DNA from: Sphingobacterium gobiense
GTDB lineage: Bacteria; Bacteroidota; Bacteroidia; Sphingobacteriales; Sphingobacteriaceae
Direction of reading: 5' to 3'
Assembly (NCBI RefSeq): GCF_002980575.1
Contig: NZ_PVBS01000001.1
Coordinates: forward strand, 930,001 to 994,000
Length of the DNA stretch: 64,000 nt
Shown: one piece after another, positions 45,027-54,795 of the stretch
Position numbering within the stretch: position 1 is the first letter of the stretch
Layout: each line of letters opens with the position of its first letter
Program-made: the position numbers and the translations under genes
Notes under the pieces: model-generated
Seen by the model: only the letters and a program-made list of their open reading frames with translations
Database searches by the model: none
What the model was told of the DNA's origin: nothing

Positions 45027-46016
45027 CTATGTATAAAAAAGTCCGTAAACCACTCTGATAATCAAATAATAATGCAGCTTCAATAGCCAATCCTGTTTTT
45101 TCCATGCCGCCCATTGTATCAAGCGGATACGCAGTGATTGCTCCTTATTGTTCCAAGCATAGCCGTTGGCCTCACTAAACCAATTCCGCCATTTTTCATA
45201 TTGCCGCCTATCGTCGGAAATCAGCATGGGCAGTTTGATTATTAGCTTGAGGAGATCAAGAGACGAAACAGCCTCCTTTTTCTGCTCGCCCAGAAAATGT
45301 GCTATTTCATTCACATTTTGCACTACCTGTTCAATGTGCTCATCGGTATAGGATTTTGTAAGTGAAGCTTCATTCGACTGCCCGTAGTGGTACAAAGCCT
45401 GTGGAAGATGATTGACCTTTTTCGCCAGCGAAAAAAGCTTAAACATCATCATCATGTCCTCGCCCATATTCAGCTTTGGGATAAAGCGCAGCTGATGATC
45501 TTCATATAAAGAGCGTTTCACCAGAAAGAGCCACAGGTTCCAGCGCATCTTTCCGTTGATAAAGTGCCGAATTCCTTCTTCGGGGATTGAAATTGTGGGT
45601 TGGCGCATCAGGCGCTCATTCTTCGAAAAAGAGAGATACCAGTCGCAGCCTACGATTTCCGCATCATTGCGTTCGGCTTCTTCCAGCATCAGCTCGATAG
45701 CCTGAGGAGCCAACCAATCGTCGGCATCCACGTAATAGAGATAATCGCCGGTAGCAGCATCCAACCCGATATTTCGCGCAGCGGCTACGCCTTGGTTTTC
45801 GGCATGACGAAGGAGTTTTACCATAGAGCTCGTTTGCTTCGCCAGCTTTTCTTGAAATTTCTCGATTAGCTGTACGCTTGCATCCGTACTGCAATCGTCC
45901 ACAAAAATCAGTTCCAACTTATCGTAAGACTGCCGCTCCAACGACACCAAACACACATGCAGCGTGTCGGCGGCATTATACACCGGAATAATAATAGAAA
46001 CCAATGCCTTGCTCAT
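45027..46016 (-). CDS. GT2 family glycosyltransferase
   Basis: A 329-residue GT-A glycosyltransferase. It begins with VSIIIPVYNAADTLHVCLVSLE and has the FVDDCSTDAS segment and the DxD motif YYVDADDWL, all typical of GT2. The C-terminus has a hydrophobic, aromatic patch that may hold it at the membrane. Specificity cannot be read. It overlaps the upstream acyltransferase by 4 bp. Confidence 0.92.
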   Translation of the reverse strand: MSKALVSIIIPVYNAADTLHVCLVSLERQSYDKLELIFVDDCSTDASVQLIEKFQEKLAKQTSSMVKLLRHAENQGVAAARNIGLDAATGDYLYYVDADDWLAPQAIELMLEEAERNDAEIVGCDWYLSFSKNERLMRQPTISIPEEGIRHFINGKMRWNLWLFLVKRSLYEDHQLRFIPKLNMGEDMMMMFKLFSLAKKVNHLPQALYHYGQSNEASLTKSYTDEHIEQVVQNVNEIAHFLGEQKKEAVSSLDLLKLIIKLPMLISDDRRQYEKWRNWFSEANGYAWNNKEQSLRIRLIQWAAWKKQDWLLKLHYYLIIRVVYGLFYT

Positions 46017-47134
46017 CTTTTACCTCCTTCTTTATACACAAAGCGTGACATCCGTCCGCCAGTTAATATGCCCAGCAGAGCCGGACTGATTTTCTTTAAT
46101 ATGCTATACAAGCCTATACAAACACCTATACACAACAGCGGCACAATAAAATAACCGAGCAGTTTTCCCCAGCCGGATGTATTTATCGCCAGACTTGCCC
46201 AGCCGCCTTTCAGCCAGTTGATGATATACACTTCGTGTGCGACATAAATAAAGAAACTGGTCGGTGCCAACTTCGCCAAGACATTCCGTACGCCTTCCTT
46301 TTTATTGATGATGTCGAAAATATTGATCAGGGCAACGGCGCCAATCGGCACAAAGAGGCGCAGTACATACTCATGGTAAACCGTGCCGTTGAGCAGAGTG
46401 CAGATCAGCAACAAGACCGCAGCCAGCAGAAGAAGTTGGCTTTTAATGCCTTCGCTGAGCAGCAATGGGTTCTTTTGATGTTGTGCAAAGTAGGCGCCCA
46501 CGCCGAAAAAGAACACCGCCGTAGAGCTGAACCCCGGAATGTCGGTATGGTGTACCGTGAAGTAAAAGACCGCCAAAAGCAGCAAGCCGTATATTCTCAA
46601 GTATTTAAAAACAAGATAGAAAAACGGACTAATCAGTGTCATGCAAATCAGGTCGCGCATATACCACAGTGGGAAATTGATCGGCATGCCCCAGAGCAGG
46701 TTATACCCAGAGTTTTCGACTAATGCTGCCCTATCCGCCGCGTTATTGGCCGGCGAACCTAGCCCGAAGTAGGCAAACAGGTGATATTTAACATATATTG
46801 CTACTATTAAGATCAAATTCCAAAGCAAATAAGGGATCAGCAGGGTGCGGATTTTCTTTTTCAACTGTCCGGCGTAAACATCATTGTTCCATTCCACAAA
46901 GCGTTTAAAGAGATAATAGCCGGAAATCAAGAAATAGCAGCGCACTGACAGTTTCGCCAGATTATGCGAAATCATTTCGGAGACAAAGGTGTAAATATCC
47001 TGACTATCCCAAGACAAAGTGACACGGGGCGTTTCAAAGGAAACCATATGCGCGATCACCACCAAATAAATTAGGGGAAAGCGCATAGACTCGATCACGC
47101 CTGACAGTCTTTTTTCCGCTTGCTGGTATTCCAT
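46013..47134 (-). CDS. acyltransferase 3 family membrane protein
   Basis: A 373-residue multi-pass protein with about ten hydrophobic helices. An N-terminal His lies in a membrane helix (FPLIYLVVIAHMVSFETP), with CYFLISGYYLFKRFV following. It is an acyltransferase-3 enzyme, probably acetylating the polysaccharide. It is distinct from the second AT3 gene at 35109. It overlaps the neighbouring genes by 1 and 4 bp. Confidence 0.86.
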   Translation of the reverse strand: MEYQQAEKRLSGVIESMRFPLIYLVVIAHMVSFETPRVTLSWDSQDIYTFVSEMISHNLAKLSVRCYFLISGYYLFKRFVEWNNDVYAGQLKKKIRTLLIPYLLWNLILIVAIYVKYHLFAYFGLGSPANNAADRAALVENSGYNLLWGMPINFPLWYMRDLICMTLISPFFYLVFKYLRIYGLLLLAVFYFTVHHTDIPGFSSTAVFFFGVGAYFAQHQKNPLLLSEGIKSQLLLLAAVLLLICTLLNGTVYHEYVLRLFVPIGAVALINIFDIINKKEGVRNVLAKLAPTSFFIYVAHEVYIINWLKGGWASLAINTSGWGKLLGYFIVPLLCIGVCIGLYSILKKISPALLGILTGGRMSRFVYKEGGKR

Positions 47135-48018
47135 TAGGCTTCCCCTCCTTCTTTTCCGCGTATGACATTCGCAATTATTTCGACTACCGCTATATCTGTC
47201 GTATTGAATTTTCGCGCGAACAGAGCGCCGGATTGCATCAATTTATCATAATCCGCTAGTGTCCAGTCTCGCAACTCGCCGTCTTTCCAACCAATTGCCC
47301 GCATGCAGCCCTTGCCCTCATCCTGCATGTCATAAAGTTTCTCCCGAAATTCGGAATGCCCGCAGAGCGTTTGCTTGTAAATTTCATCCGGACAAAAGGT
47401 GTGATGATATAGCTGCATCACCTCTTCTCTTTTCAAAAGCAGCATGCTCACAAAACCATGTGTTACACTCACCCACTGCGTGCCTTTTTTAAAGTCCATT
47501 TTTTTATACCGTTTATACCCCACCAAATCCTGCAAACAGATAAACAAAAAACGCATGGTTTTCTTGAACAAGCCCGATATTCCCGCTTGTTGTTTAAAGT
47601 ATTTCGGAAACAAGTGGTATCTATGGACTTTCCGTTCTATTTCTTTAGTATAATCGTATTGCGAAAAACCAATAAACTCTTTTCCTTGATACGCATCAAA
47701 AAAACGGTGTATTTCATCCTGTCCTTTTAAGGGTATATCTACGCCCGAGAGCAGATGATAATAGTGGTAAGACCCCTGATTTACAGCCTCGGCAAATAGC
47801 GCGTACTCAGCCTCAACAACTGAAATATCTCCCCATCGCACATCTATCCGTTCTTTGGTGAGGAACAACCCGGCTTTTTTGACCGTAAGCTCTGGTATAT
47901 CCAGTACCTTTTTATCAAAATGGATAAAAATATCATTAAGCTCATCGTCCAGTGCCTTAATAAGGTACTGTAACAACGTAAATTCGTTATGGACGATAAT
48001 TAGATAGGCGTGCTTCAT
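47134..48018 (-). CDS. GT14-like beta-1,6-N-acetylglucosaminyltransferase
   Basis: A 294-residue protein resembling core-2/I-branching enzymes (GT14). The sequence HAYLIIVHNEFTLLQYLIKALDD starts the fold, IFIHFDKKV and RIDVRWGDISVVEAEYALF follow, and YYHLLSGVDIPLKGQ is the family hallmark. It is a paralogue of the next upstream gene, with which it shares the same order of motifs. Such enzymes form branches, here possibly adding a GlcNAc-like sugar; the actual donor is unproven. Confidence 0.85.
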   Translation of the reverse strand: MKHAYLIIVHNEFTLLQYLIKALDDELNDIFIHFDKKVLDIPELTVKKAGLFLTKERIDVRWGDISVVEAEYALFAEAVNQGSYHYYHLLSGVDIPLKGQDEIHRFFDAYQGKEFIGFSQYDYTKEIERKVHRYHLFPKYFKQQAGISGLFKKTMRFLFICLQDLVGYKRYKKMDFKKGTQWVSVTHGFVSMLLLKREEVMQLYHHTFCPDEIYKQTLCGHSEFREKLYDMQDEGKGCMRAIGWKDGELRDWTLADYDKLMQSGALFARKFNTTDIAVVEIIANVIRGKEGGEA

Positions 48019-48875
48019 CCGTTTCTTTTACTATGTTCTACCATCTTTTTAACTATCTCCCCATCCATAGCACTAAACTTCCGTGCGAACAAACAGTCCG
48101 ATGCCACTAGTTCCGCGTAATCTGATATGGTGTAAACCTTTGCATTGGCGTTGCCTATCGCATGCTTCAATAAACGGTCGCTATAGGCTATGGTAAAATC
48201 TAAACGGGATGCTGACAGCTCTGTTGGAACAAAAAATTCGTCGCCACATAGCGTATATTTATATCGCTTTAACACTTGTTTACGAATAGAAAGCAAATAG
48301 CGAACGGCTTCACGGGTTATGCTCACCCAATTTGCCCCATATTGATAATCCGATCGGTTATACCGACGGATATGGAAAAAGCGTTGGATACTTTGTGCTA
48401 AGCGCCAACCAATCTGCGCAAAACGACTAGTCGATTTGTTTACGCTTGCGAAATAGGACATAAACAAATTATATCTGTTCATCTTCAAATCCATCTGGAA
48501 ATTATTTATGGGCATCGCCGGAATAAGTTGCTTTCCGTTCTGGGATTGAAAAAAAGCATGGATATAATCTTGCTCATAAAGCGGCAGGTGTACTCCCGAG
48601 ATAATGTGGAAATAAGCATACTGCGGATTGCAACGGTAGGCTTCCGTAAGAAGCTCATACTCTGCTTCTATCTGCGAAACATGCCCCCATCTTACGTCGA
48701 CGCGGTCGGTAAGGATATAGAGGTTTGCCTGTGCGGTACGAAGCTTTGGAAGCGTTTTAACTTTCGCATCAAAATGAATAAAGATATCATTACGCGGATC
48801 GTCCAAAGCATATATTAACTGCTCCAGTACCTCAAACTCATGGTGTGCTATGATCAGATAAGCGTGCTTCTTCAT
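48015..48875 (-). CDS. GT14-like beta-1,6-N-acetylglucosaminyltransferase, paralogue
   Basis: A 286-residue GT14-type enzyme. It shares HAYLIIAHHEFEVLEQLIYALDD, IFIHFDAKV, RVDVRWGHVSQIEAEYELL and YFHIISGVHLPLYEQ with the adjacent downstream gene. The pair is therefore a tandem duplication, now well diverged. A 4 bp overlap joins it to both neighbours. The two probably add related residues at different positions of the repeat unit. Confidence 0.85.
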   Translation of the reverse strand: MKKHAYLIIAHHEFEVLEQLIYALDDPRNDIFIHFDAKVKTLPKLRTAQANLYILTDRVDVRWGHVSQIEAEYELLTEAYRCNPQYAYFHIISGVHLPLYEQDYIHAFFQSQNGKQLIPAMPINNFQMDLKMNRYNLFMSYFASVNKSTSRFAQIGWRLAQSIQRFFHIRRYNRSDYQYGANWVSITREAVRYLLSIRKQVLKRYKYTLCGDEFFVPTELSASRLDFTIAYSDRLLKHAIGNANAKVYTISDYAELVASDCLFARKFSAMDGEIVKKMVEHSKRNG

Positions 48876-49828
48876 GATATTCCATATTTAAAGCGTCTAA
48901 CCAATTGTTGAAGACCATGCAAACAATACCTTCCCATCCCGGTATTACTTATTTTGTATAAACGATACATCCGTTTGTTCGGCTTCCACTTGTTTCTAAT
49001 CACTTCAGGAAGTAGTTCGTAATAGCGCCACCAAATAGCAAATTGTACCGTAAATGTATCCCAAGGTTTTCCTCCTGTATAGTGTATAGTACCATGCTGT
49101 TGAACCGCCTGCCAGTCTGCCTCCGTATAATAACGCAGAAAAACAGGCTTATACTGCGGTAAATAGAATGTACGGATGCTGTTGTAATAGGGTGGAAGTC
49201 CTAAAATTTTGCCTTGGCAAAGCTGGTTCAGCACATCCTGATCTGGAAACTGCAGATAAGGTTTTTTTGCAGCATGCAGTAATTTCTCGACCATGCCATC
49301 CGCACGAAGTTTCGCTAGGTTCATCAGTAAAAAGCCTGAATTGATATAGTTTCCCGCTTTTACGCCAAGATGATCCAAATAATCAAGCTGGCTGTCCAGC
49401 GAAGCTTCAAAAACCGCCGCCAGATAATAATCTGCTATATCTGTTTTGTAATACAGATTGGCTAGATCGTTGCGCACCACCATATCACAGTCTACATAGA
49501 TGACCTTATTGTATTCCGGCAACAGATCCGGCAACAGCAAACGGTAGGAAGCCGCCACGGTATAACGTTCGACCACGTAAATATCACCGAGTTTTCCCTG
49601 TAGGTTGATGTACCTCATAGTCAGCCTACCGCTGTCCAATTGTTCCATTGCTGACTTCATATCATCCGGCAATGCTTCGGTCAGCAGACAGATGACGTGA
49701 AAAGAGGCTGCGGGATCACTATGCTCCAATATAGAGTACAAACAGGTTGCCGCCGGAACAAAGTAGTTTGGTGTAAAGGCGACAACTAATGGAATAGCTT
49801 CTTTTCTTAATGCTTGCATTGTTTTCAA
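48872..49828 (-). CDS. GT8 family glycosyltransferase
   Basis: A 318-residue retaining glycosyltransferase of family GT8 (LgtC-like). It has PLVVAFTPNYFVPAATCLYSI at the start, the DxD metal site YVDCDMVVRNDLANLY and the downstream NSGFLLMNLAKLR and FPDQDVLN segments, all classic for the family. HYTGGKPW near residue 245 completes the active site. GT8 enzymes use UDP-galactose or UDP-glucose. It is linked by 4 bp overlaps to its neighbours. Confidence 0.92.
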   Translation of the reverse strand: MKTMQALRKEAIPLVVAFTPNYFVPAATCLYSILEHSDPAASFHVICLLTEALPDDMKSAMEQLDSGRLTMRYINLQGKLGDIYVVERYTVAASYRLLLPDLLPEYNKVIYVDCDMVVRNDLANLYYKTDIADYYLAAVFEASLDSQLDYLDHLGVKAGNYINSGFLLMNLAKLRADGMVEKLLHAAKKPYLQFPDQDVLNQLCQGKILGLPPYYNSIRTFYLPQYKPVFLRYYTEADWQAVQQHGTIHYTGGKPWDTFTVQFAIWWRYYELLPEVIRNKWKPNKRMYRLYKISNTGMGRYCLHGLQQLVRRFKYGIS

Positions 49829-50928
49829 GTTCCTTGAACAGCTTTATTATAAAAATCAATCAATTTATTTGCCTCTATACGGACATCAAAATGATGTCTC
49901 CCAACTTCTTGCTCCATATCCATGCGTTCATAATCCATACATTTATTTAAAATCAAGTCCGCCCAAACCTCTGCCGGCTTTTCAATCGCTTCATAATGAC
50001 TATAGTCCGAAATGCTTGTTTCCTTGGAAACCCTATCTAAAGATGCTATACATTTCAAAGCGGCTGCTTGCGCCTCTATCATCACCAATCCAAATCCTTC
50101 GCTAAAAGACGGAAACAATAGCACATCCATTGCCATCAACAGATGGTTTACATCTATTCTGGCACCCAAAAATTTTACATCATGTGATAATCCGATTTCT
50201 TCTATTTTATTCTTTAGTATATTCCGCATCTCCCCTTCACCTACGAGCAATAAAACAATGTCATCTTTCTTATCTTTTAGTGCTTTAAAAACTTCTAACA
50301 AATAAGGGATATTCTTTAAGGCTGCCAGTCTTCCAACAAATCCGACCACGTATTTCTCCTCAATTTGTAACTCTTGTCTGATGACTTGCCGAATTGCGGG
50401 ATTAAATACATATTCTCCAGGATCAATAGCGTTATATATAACTGTTGCACGCGTTACGTATTTTGAACCGAACAGTTTCACGATAGCCATTTTGCTACAC
50501 CCCATCCGATGTGTCACTACCCTGTTGAGCAACATCTGTAAGAGTTTATTTTTTAAGCCTGTATTATCCACGGCGAGGTGCGTATGCGCTATACGAATTT
50601 TAGTTCCGGCTAACATTGCAATAGCCAGGTATACGGCGGATACGAGTTCTACATGCGCATGTACTACATCGTATCTCTCCTGTCGAATTAGTTCTTTCAA
50701 ATACCTTAAACGCTTAGTAATCTTCTCTGGCATGAAAAATACTTCCATGCCTAAATCTTCAAAAATCTGCTGGTATCGTTGTATATAAGAGGTTTCGATA
50801 GCGACGACATGAAAAAGAACATTGCCGTGCAACATATTGGTATAGTAGTTATATAACAAGCTGCTGATACCGCCTATATCGGCTCTGGTTATCACATGCA
50901 ATACCTTTATATTCCCTACCTTCGCCAT
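49825..50928 (-). CDS. GT4 family glycosyltransferase (EpsF-like)
   Basis: A 367-residue GT-B enzyme. The N-terminal part has VLHVITRADIGGISSLLYNYY and YDVVHAHVELVSAVYLA. The donor domain has VGFVGRLAALKNIPYLLEVFKAL, LLVGEGEMRN and FPSFSEGFGLVMIEAQAAALKCI (E-x7-E). It resembles EpsF-type transferases of exopolysaccharide loci. The DNA from here to about 52.4 kb is visibly more AT-rich than the wzc and fusion-GT genes, hinting at mosaic assembly of the locus. Confidence 0.9.
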   Translation of the reverse strand: MAKVGNIKVLHVITRADIGGISSLLYNYYTNMLHGNVLFHVVAIETSYIQRYQQIFEDLGMEVFFMPEKITKRLRYLKELIRQERYDVVHAHVELVSAVYLAIAMLAGTKIRIAHTHLAVDNTGLKNKLLQMLLNRVVTHRMGCSKMAIVKLFGSKYVTRATVIYNAIDPGEYVFNPAIRQVIRQELQIEEKYVVGFVGRLAALKNIPYLLEVFKALKDKKDDIVLLLVGEGEMRNILKNKIEEIGLSHDVKFLGARIDVNHLLMAMDVLLFPSFSEGFGLVMIEAQAAALKCIASLDRVSKETSISDYSHYEAIEKPAEVWADLILNKCMDYERMDMEQEVGRHHFDVRIEANKLIDFYNKAVQGT

Positions 50929-50931
50929 GTT

Positions 50932-51846
50932 TTAGTTTTCTATCTGGTAATAATTCCTGCTTTTTGACAAAAGATATGCTCGTTGATCCGGTTGTATAAA
51001 CGGACATGCTTCTATCAGCGGAGCCAAATCTATGTGAATAGGTTCTTTATCATATGACAGGTCTTCTATCGGAATATCTTGTTCAGAAAGGTTTATTCTT
51101 TCTTTAGGCACTCTACCAACAGACAATAAATAGTCTGCAAACTTAAATTCTCCACCTGCCACGCTATCCGACAGTTTGATAGCACATACCGGTATTCCGT
51201 AGGCTTGCGCCAATATCAACCCATGTAAGGAACTGGTTACAATTTTTCTACAGGATTTTAACTGTTTTACAAAAAGCTCGTGGTTATTACTGGTCATAAT
51301 ATTGATAACCAACATATTTTTATCCGACCGGTATTGTTTGACCCAATTAGCGTCCCAATCGGCATAATGTGGAATGATTCCGTATTCGTAAATAGGCGCT
51401 ATTGTCGGGTTATAAATCAAGGGTAGCAATAGTGCCGGATCTCCGTAGCATGTCGGGCAGTCAATTCCATTATTCCGATAAATCGCTCGTGACAACGGTC
51501 CCCTTACGGCTAATATGTGGCTTGGTTTGACAAAATCTTTTGTTTTAAATTCTTCTCCGATAAACCCTGCACCCCAGATTATCGTTTGCGGACGTGACCA
51601 TTGACATACACTGCCAATAACCGCATAAGAAGTAGCCAGATTTTGAGGTGTTTGTTTCAAAAACCGTGAAGGGAATACATCTTTTCCGGAAAGATACTTC
51701 ACTAAAGAAATATTCAACGCATCCCCAAAATTCCGGCTGTCCGGAAAGCCGTCTACAAAAATAGGGGCAGTGAGCGAACGAAGTTGCTCGTTAACCCTAT
51801 ATCTTTCGACAACCGCTTTTAATAAATCTTTAATTTTCTGCAACAT
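50932..51846 (-). CDS. polysaccharide pyruvyl transferase family protein
   Basis: A 304-residue protein of the pyruvyl transferase family, which adds ketal-linked pyruvate from PEP to a sugar and gives the polymer negative charge. Visible family features are DSRNFGDALNISLVKYLSGKDVF, WGAGFIGEEF, AVRGPLSRA, YGDPALLLPL and TSSLHGLILAQAYGIP with its conserved His. It is related to the pyruvyl transferase at 52402. The two flank a small acetyltransferase gene. Confidence 0.88.
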   Translation of the reverse strand: MLQKIKDLLKAVVERYRVNEQLRSLTAPIFVDGFPDSRNFGDALNISLVKYLSGKDVFPSRFLKQTPQNLATSYAVIGSVCQWSRPQTIIWGAGFIGEEFKTKDFVKPSHILAVRGPLSRAIYRNNGIDCPTCYGDPALLLPLIYNPTIAPIYEYGIIPHYADWDANWVKQYRSDKNMLVINIMTSNNHELFVKQLKSCRKIVTSSLHGLILAQAYGIPVCAIKLSDSVAGGEFKFADYLLSVGRVPKERINLSEQDIPIEDLSYDKEPIHIDLAPLIEACPFIQPDQRAYLLSKSRNYYQIEN

Positions 51847-51862
51847 ATCCCGTACCTTATTT

Positions 51863-52405
51863 CTATAATTTTGAGTTCATCACACGTGCTGGTATACCTA
51901 CAACCGTTACATACGCTTCCTTAATAGATTTGGTAACAATTGCTCCTGCTCCAATCTTAACACCATCCGCTACCGTAATATCGCCCAATATTTGAGCGCC
52001 TTGTCCGATATCCACATTATCTCCTATCTGAGGTGGTGTATCCGGAAAACCTCCTTTACTACCGATGCAGCAATTGCCATGTATCGTACAATTTTTGCCG
52101 ATTTTAGCTTTGGGGTGCACGATAACCGATCCGTAATGATATATTTTTAACCCCGTTCCAAAATTCCCGGCGTGGATAAAAAAGCCTAATCGACTTCCTA
52201 ATATATTCTTCCGTCGTTGGTAATAGTATTTCAGCAGTTTTTTGGGCTTGATCAGGGTGTAATATTCTTCGCTTCGGAGGTATTTAAGGTAACGGCGCAA
52301 CCAATATTGCTCACCACGCAGCAGCACATCAACCAAATTATTTTTGGATAACAGCGGATAATAAGCCATCCCATCTTGCCGTATATATGCTTTGCGTGTA
52401 ATCAA
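51863..52405 (-). CDS. hexapeptide-repeat acetyltransferase (serine acetyltransferase-like)
   Basis: A 180-residue acetyltransferase with a left-handed beta-helix built from hexapeptide repeats (VIVHPKAKIGKNCTIHGNC, IGDNVDIGQGAQILGDITV, VKIGAGAIV) and the C-terminal VVGIPARVMN. The N-terminal half is a basic helical region. It resembles serine acetyltransferases, but in this locus it more likely acetylates a sugar. Its start overlaps the upstream pyruvyl transferase stop by 4 bp. Confidence 0.86.
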   Translation of the reverse strand: MITRKAYIRQDGMAYYPLLSKNNLVDVLLRGEQYWLRRYLKYLRSEEYYTLIKPKKLLKYYYQRRKNILGSRLGFFIHAGNFGTGLKIYHYGSVIVHPKAKIGKNCTIHGNCCIGSKGGFPDTPPQIGDNVDIGQGAQILGDITVADGVKIGAGAIVTKSIKEAYVTVVGIPARVMNSKL

Positions 52406-53268
52406 AACGTATACTTTTTGTATGTATCGCGTAAAGGAAAAGGTGCTGCCGCTAATAGATTCTTTTGCAAGGCAGCCAGCGAATTATTGATGCCACTCAA
52501 GCTGGGGTTTACCTCAAAAAGTTGCCGCCAATCGGATTCATCGTTCAATATTGCGTCAAAATCCGTAAAACCATCGTAAGCCGGAATATCCACGGAACTG
52601 AAATAGTCCTGAAATTTAAAACCGTCGGTATCGATATAGCCGTGCTTAATCCATAAAGCCGGAATCCCATAAGCATGTGCGACAATCAGTCCGTGTAAGG
52701 AACTGGATAAAATATATGCACAACGGGTAATATCGTAGGTTGTTCCAACCACATCTCTTGTCCGGAAATCAATAATGGTATGGCGATCGCCATATTTCTC
52801 CTTAAAGAAATCCACTTCTTTCCAATGGGGAATGATGCCGATTTTCACATCCTTTTGCACTGCTCCTTCTAACCACAGCGGCAGCAGCAAGGCCGGATCG
52901 CCATAGACACCACAAGCGGGAATTCCTTGTTCAACGAGTTTCCGTTCGGTCAGTTTTCCCCGAACGGCATATACTTTGCCGCCCCGAAATTGGTCATGGT
53001 GGTTCATCAGTCCGGATCCCCAGACTCGCGTCCCTTTCGGCAACCAAGGCATAATCGAACCCACGGCGCCAAAAATGCGATGATGTGGTAGAATAAGGCT
53101 TTTCCGCTTTGCCGGTTGCAAACCAAGTAGCGTCCGCAGCCTTTCGTTCCGCGTCATCGTGAAATCTTTATATTGTACCGGAATTCCCGTCAATTCTTTG
53201 ACGAGCTGCGGACTCAAGGCATCTCCATAGTTCGCTTCATTCCAATAGATTAGGTTTATCTTTTTCAT
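52402..53268 (-). CDS. polysaccharide pyruvyl transferase family protein
   Basis: A 288-residue pyruvyl transferase family member. The motifs YWNEANYGDALSPQLVKEL, RVWGSGLMNHH, AVRGKLTERKL, YGDPALLLPLWL and SSSLHGLIVAHAYGIPALWI follow the same order as in the paralogue at 50932. Two such genes in one locus suggest two pyruvylated residues or a second acceptor. It is one base from the flippase stop and probably coupled to it. Confidence 0.88.
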   Translation of the reverse strand: MKKINLIYWNEANYGDALSPQLVKELTGIPVQYKDFTMTRNERLRTLLGLQPAKRKSLILPHHRIFGAVGSIMPWLPKGTRVWGSGLMNHHDQFRGGKVYAVRGKLTERKLVEQGIPACGVYGDPALLLPLWLEGAVQKDVKIGIIPHWKEVDFFKEKYGDRHTIIDFRTRDVVGTTYDITRCAYILSSSLHGLIVAHAYGIPALWIKHGYIDTDGFKFQDYFSSVDIPAYDGFTDFDAILNDESDWRQLFEVNPSLSGINNSLAALQKNLLAAAPFPLRDTYKKYTF

Positions 53269-54795
53269 CTAATCTCGCGCAAAACGTTTCTTTACCTGTT
53301 CAACAATCAGTTCTTTTTCTCGTTCATTTACCCCAAACGACCAAACCCCTGCCGGCACGACCAACAGGGTCGTCAGGCAGATCAACAGCAAACGCCAAAG
53401 ACTTTCATCCAGCTGCATATAGATTAGCGTAGGTAAAATCGGTGCGATCATAAAGACAACCAGTACTTTTATCATCACCTGCTGCCAATAATCTCTTCCG
53501 CGCAATTGAATCAGGGGTTTAACAAACTGTACCCGCAGGTAGTGGGCAATGCACAGCATGACAAACTGCACGAGAAATACCGTATAAGCCGGACACCCCA
53601 GTTTCAGAAAAACATAAGACAAGGGGGCGATCAGCAAGAGAAAGCTGCCAAGAATGACTTGATAACGTCGGATTTTTCCGGTAGCTTTCACCGAAGTAAT
53701 TAGCGGATTTGCCAGGCATTCGACTAGCGAAATCAACAAGACAATACGCAAGAAAGTCACCGTATGCTCCGGCACAATTTTTAACCACCAAACTAACAAC
53801 TGCCGGGCTTCAAAAAAAACCGGCAACGCCAACAGCAGAAAGAAGAAAAAGGAAAACTTGGAACCGGCGAAAAGCAGCTTGTGCATATAGGCAAAATCGT
53901 TGTCTGCATAACTTTTAATCAGCTGTGGATTCATGGCCGCCTGAAAGCTTCCTGTAAAGCGGTTTAGCACCGTCTGCACCTGCACGGCTACACCGCGGGC
54001 GGCATTGATCACCGGACCAAAAAATATATTCAGCAAGATATTGAGACCATGCGAGGATAGCATGGATGAAGCATCGCCAAACAGACTCCAGCCGGCAAAG
54101 GAAAACATCTCTTTTGCCTTGCTTTTATCCCAGGCCATGCCCGTACGCGACTCCTTGAAATGCCGATAGCAGTATTGCCAATAAACTGCCTGCATAAGCA
54201 CCTGAATACCCAACAGCAACAGGGCGTACACCTTCAAATTATCAGCTCCAAAATACGGAATAGCTAACACCACCGCCAGGCGCAGGAACAAATCTGTCAA
54301 AGAAAAATAGGCGTAAATATGCATGCGCTCGTAAGCGCCGATCATGGCATTGTAAGGTACGTTGATAACCGAAAAAAATATGGCGGAAATACTGCAATGG
54401 AACACCCAGATTGCGGCCTCCATGCGTTCGGCAGGGATCGTCATTTCTAACTTTAAAAACCATAAGCCAAAAGCTTCGGCCAGCACCACGATCAAAAAAG
54501 CCAAAAGCACGTGAATGGTCAGCGCATTGCTAAATACCTGTTTTTGCTCGTTGAAATCTCCTTTACCCAATGCCACCGTGATAAAACGGATACTGGTGTT
54601 AGCCATAGACATATTTAACAAGGTGAACATCCCGACAAGTCCGCCGACTACACCGTAAATACCGTAATCCTCCACCCCCAGCTCGTTGAGCAGCACCCGG
54701 GATATATAGAAGCCTATAAACATGGCGATCAGCATCCGGGCGTATAACAGCATGCTGTTCTTAGCGATTCGTTGTGTCCTGTCTGTTGTTTGCAT
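53269..54795 (-). CDS. wzx: Wzx-like oligosaccharide flippase
   Basis: A 508-residue inner-membrane protein of the polysaccharide transport (MOP/Wzx) family with about 12-14 helices. It starts with RIAKNSMLLYARMLIAMFIGFYISRVLLNELGVEDYGIYGVVGGLVGMF, which is a strong match to Bacteroidota flippases. It should flip lipid-linked repeat units to the periplasm for Wzy. The start overlaps the epimerase gene by 35 bp. A shorter start at Met15 would end the overlap but drop a conserved-looking basic stretch. Confidence 0.9.
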   Translation of the reverse strand: MQTTDRTQRIAKNSMLLYARMLIAMFIGFYISRVLLNELGVEDYGIYGVVGGLVGMFTLLNMSMANTSIRFITVALGKGDFNEQKQVFSNALTIHVLLAFLIVVLAEAFGLWFLKLEMTIPAERMEAAIWVFHCSISAIFFSVINVPYNAMIGAYERMHIYAYFSLTDLFLRLAVVLAIPYFGADNLKVYALLLLGIQVLMQAVYWQYCYRHFKESRTGMAWDKSKAKEMFSFAGWSLFGDASSMLSSHGLNILLNIFFGPVINAARGVAVQVQTVLNRFTGSFQAAMNPQLIKSYADNDFAYMHKLLFAGSKFSFFFFLLLALPVFFEARQLLVWWLKIVPEHTVTFLRIVLLISLVECLANPLITSVKATGKIRRYQVILGSFLLLIAPLSYVFLKLGCPAYTVFLVQFVMLCIAHYLRVQFVKPLIQLRGRDYWQQVMIKVLVVFMIAPILPTLIYMQLDESLWRLLLICLTTLLVVPAGVWSFGVNEREKELIVEQVKKRFARD

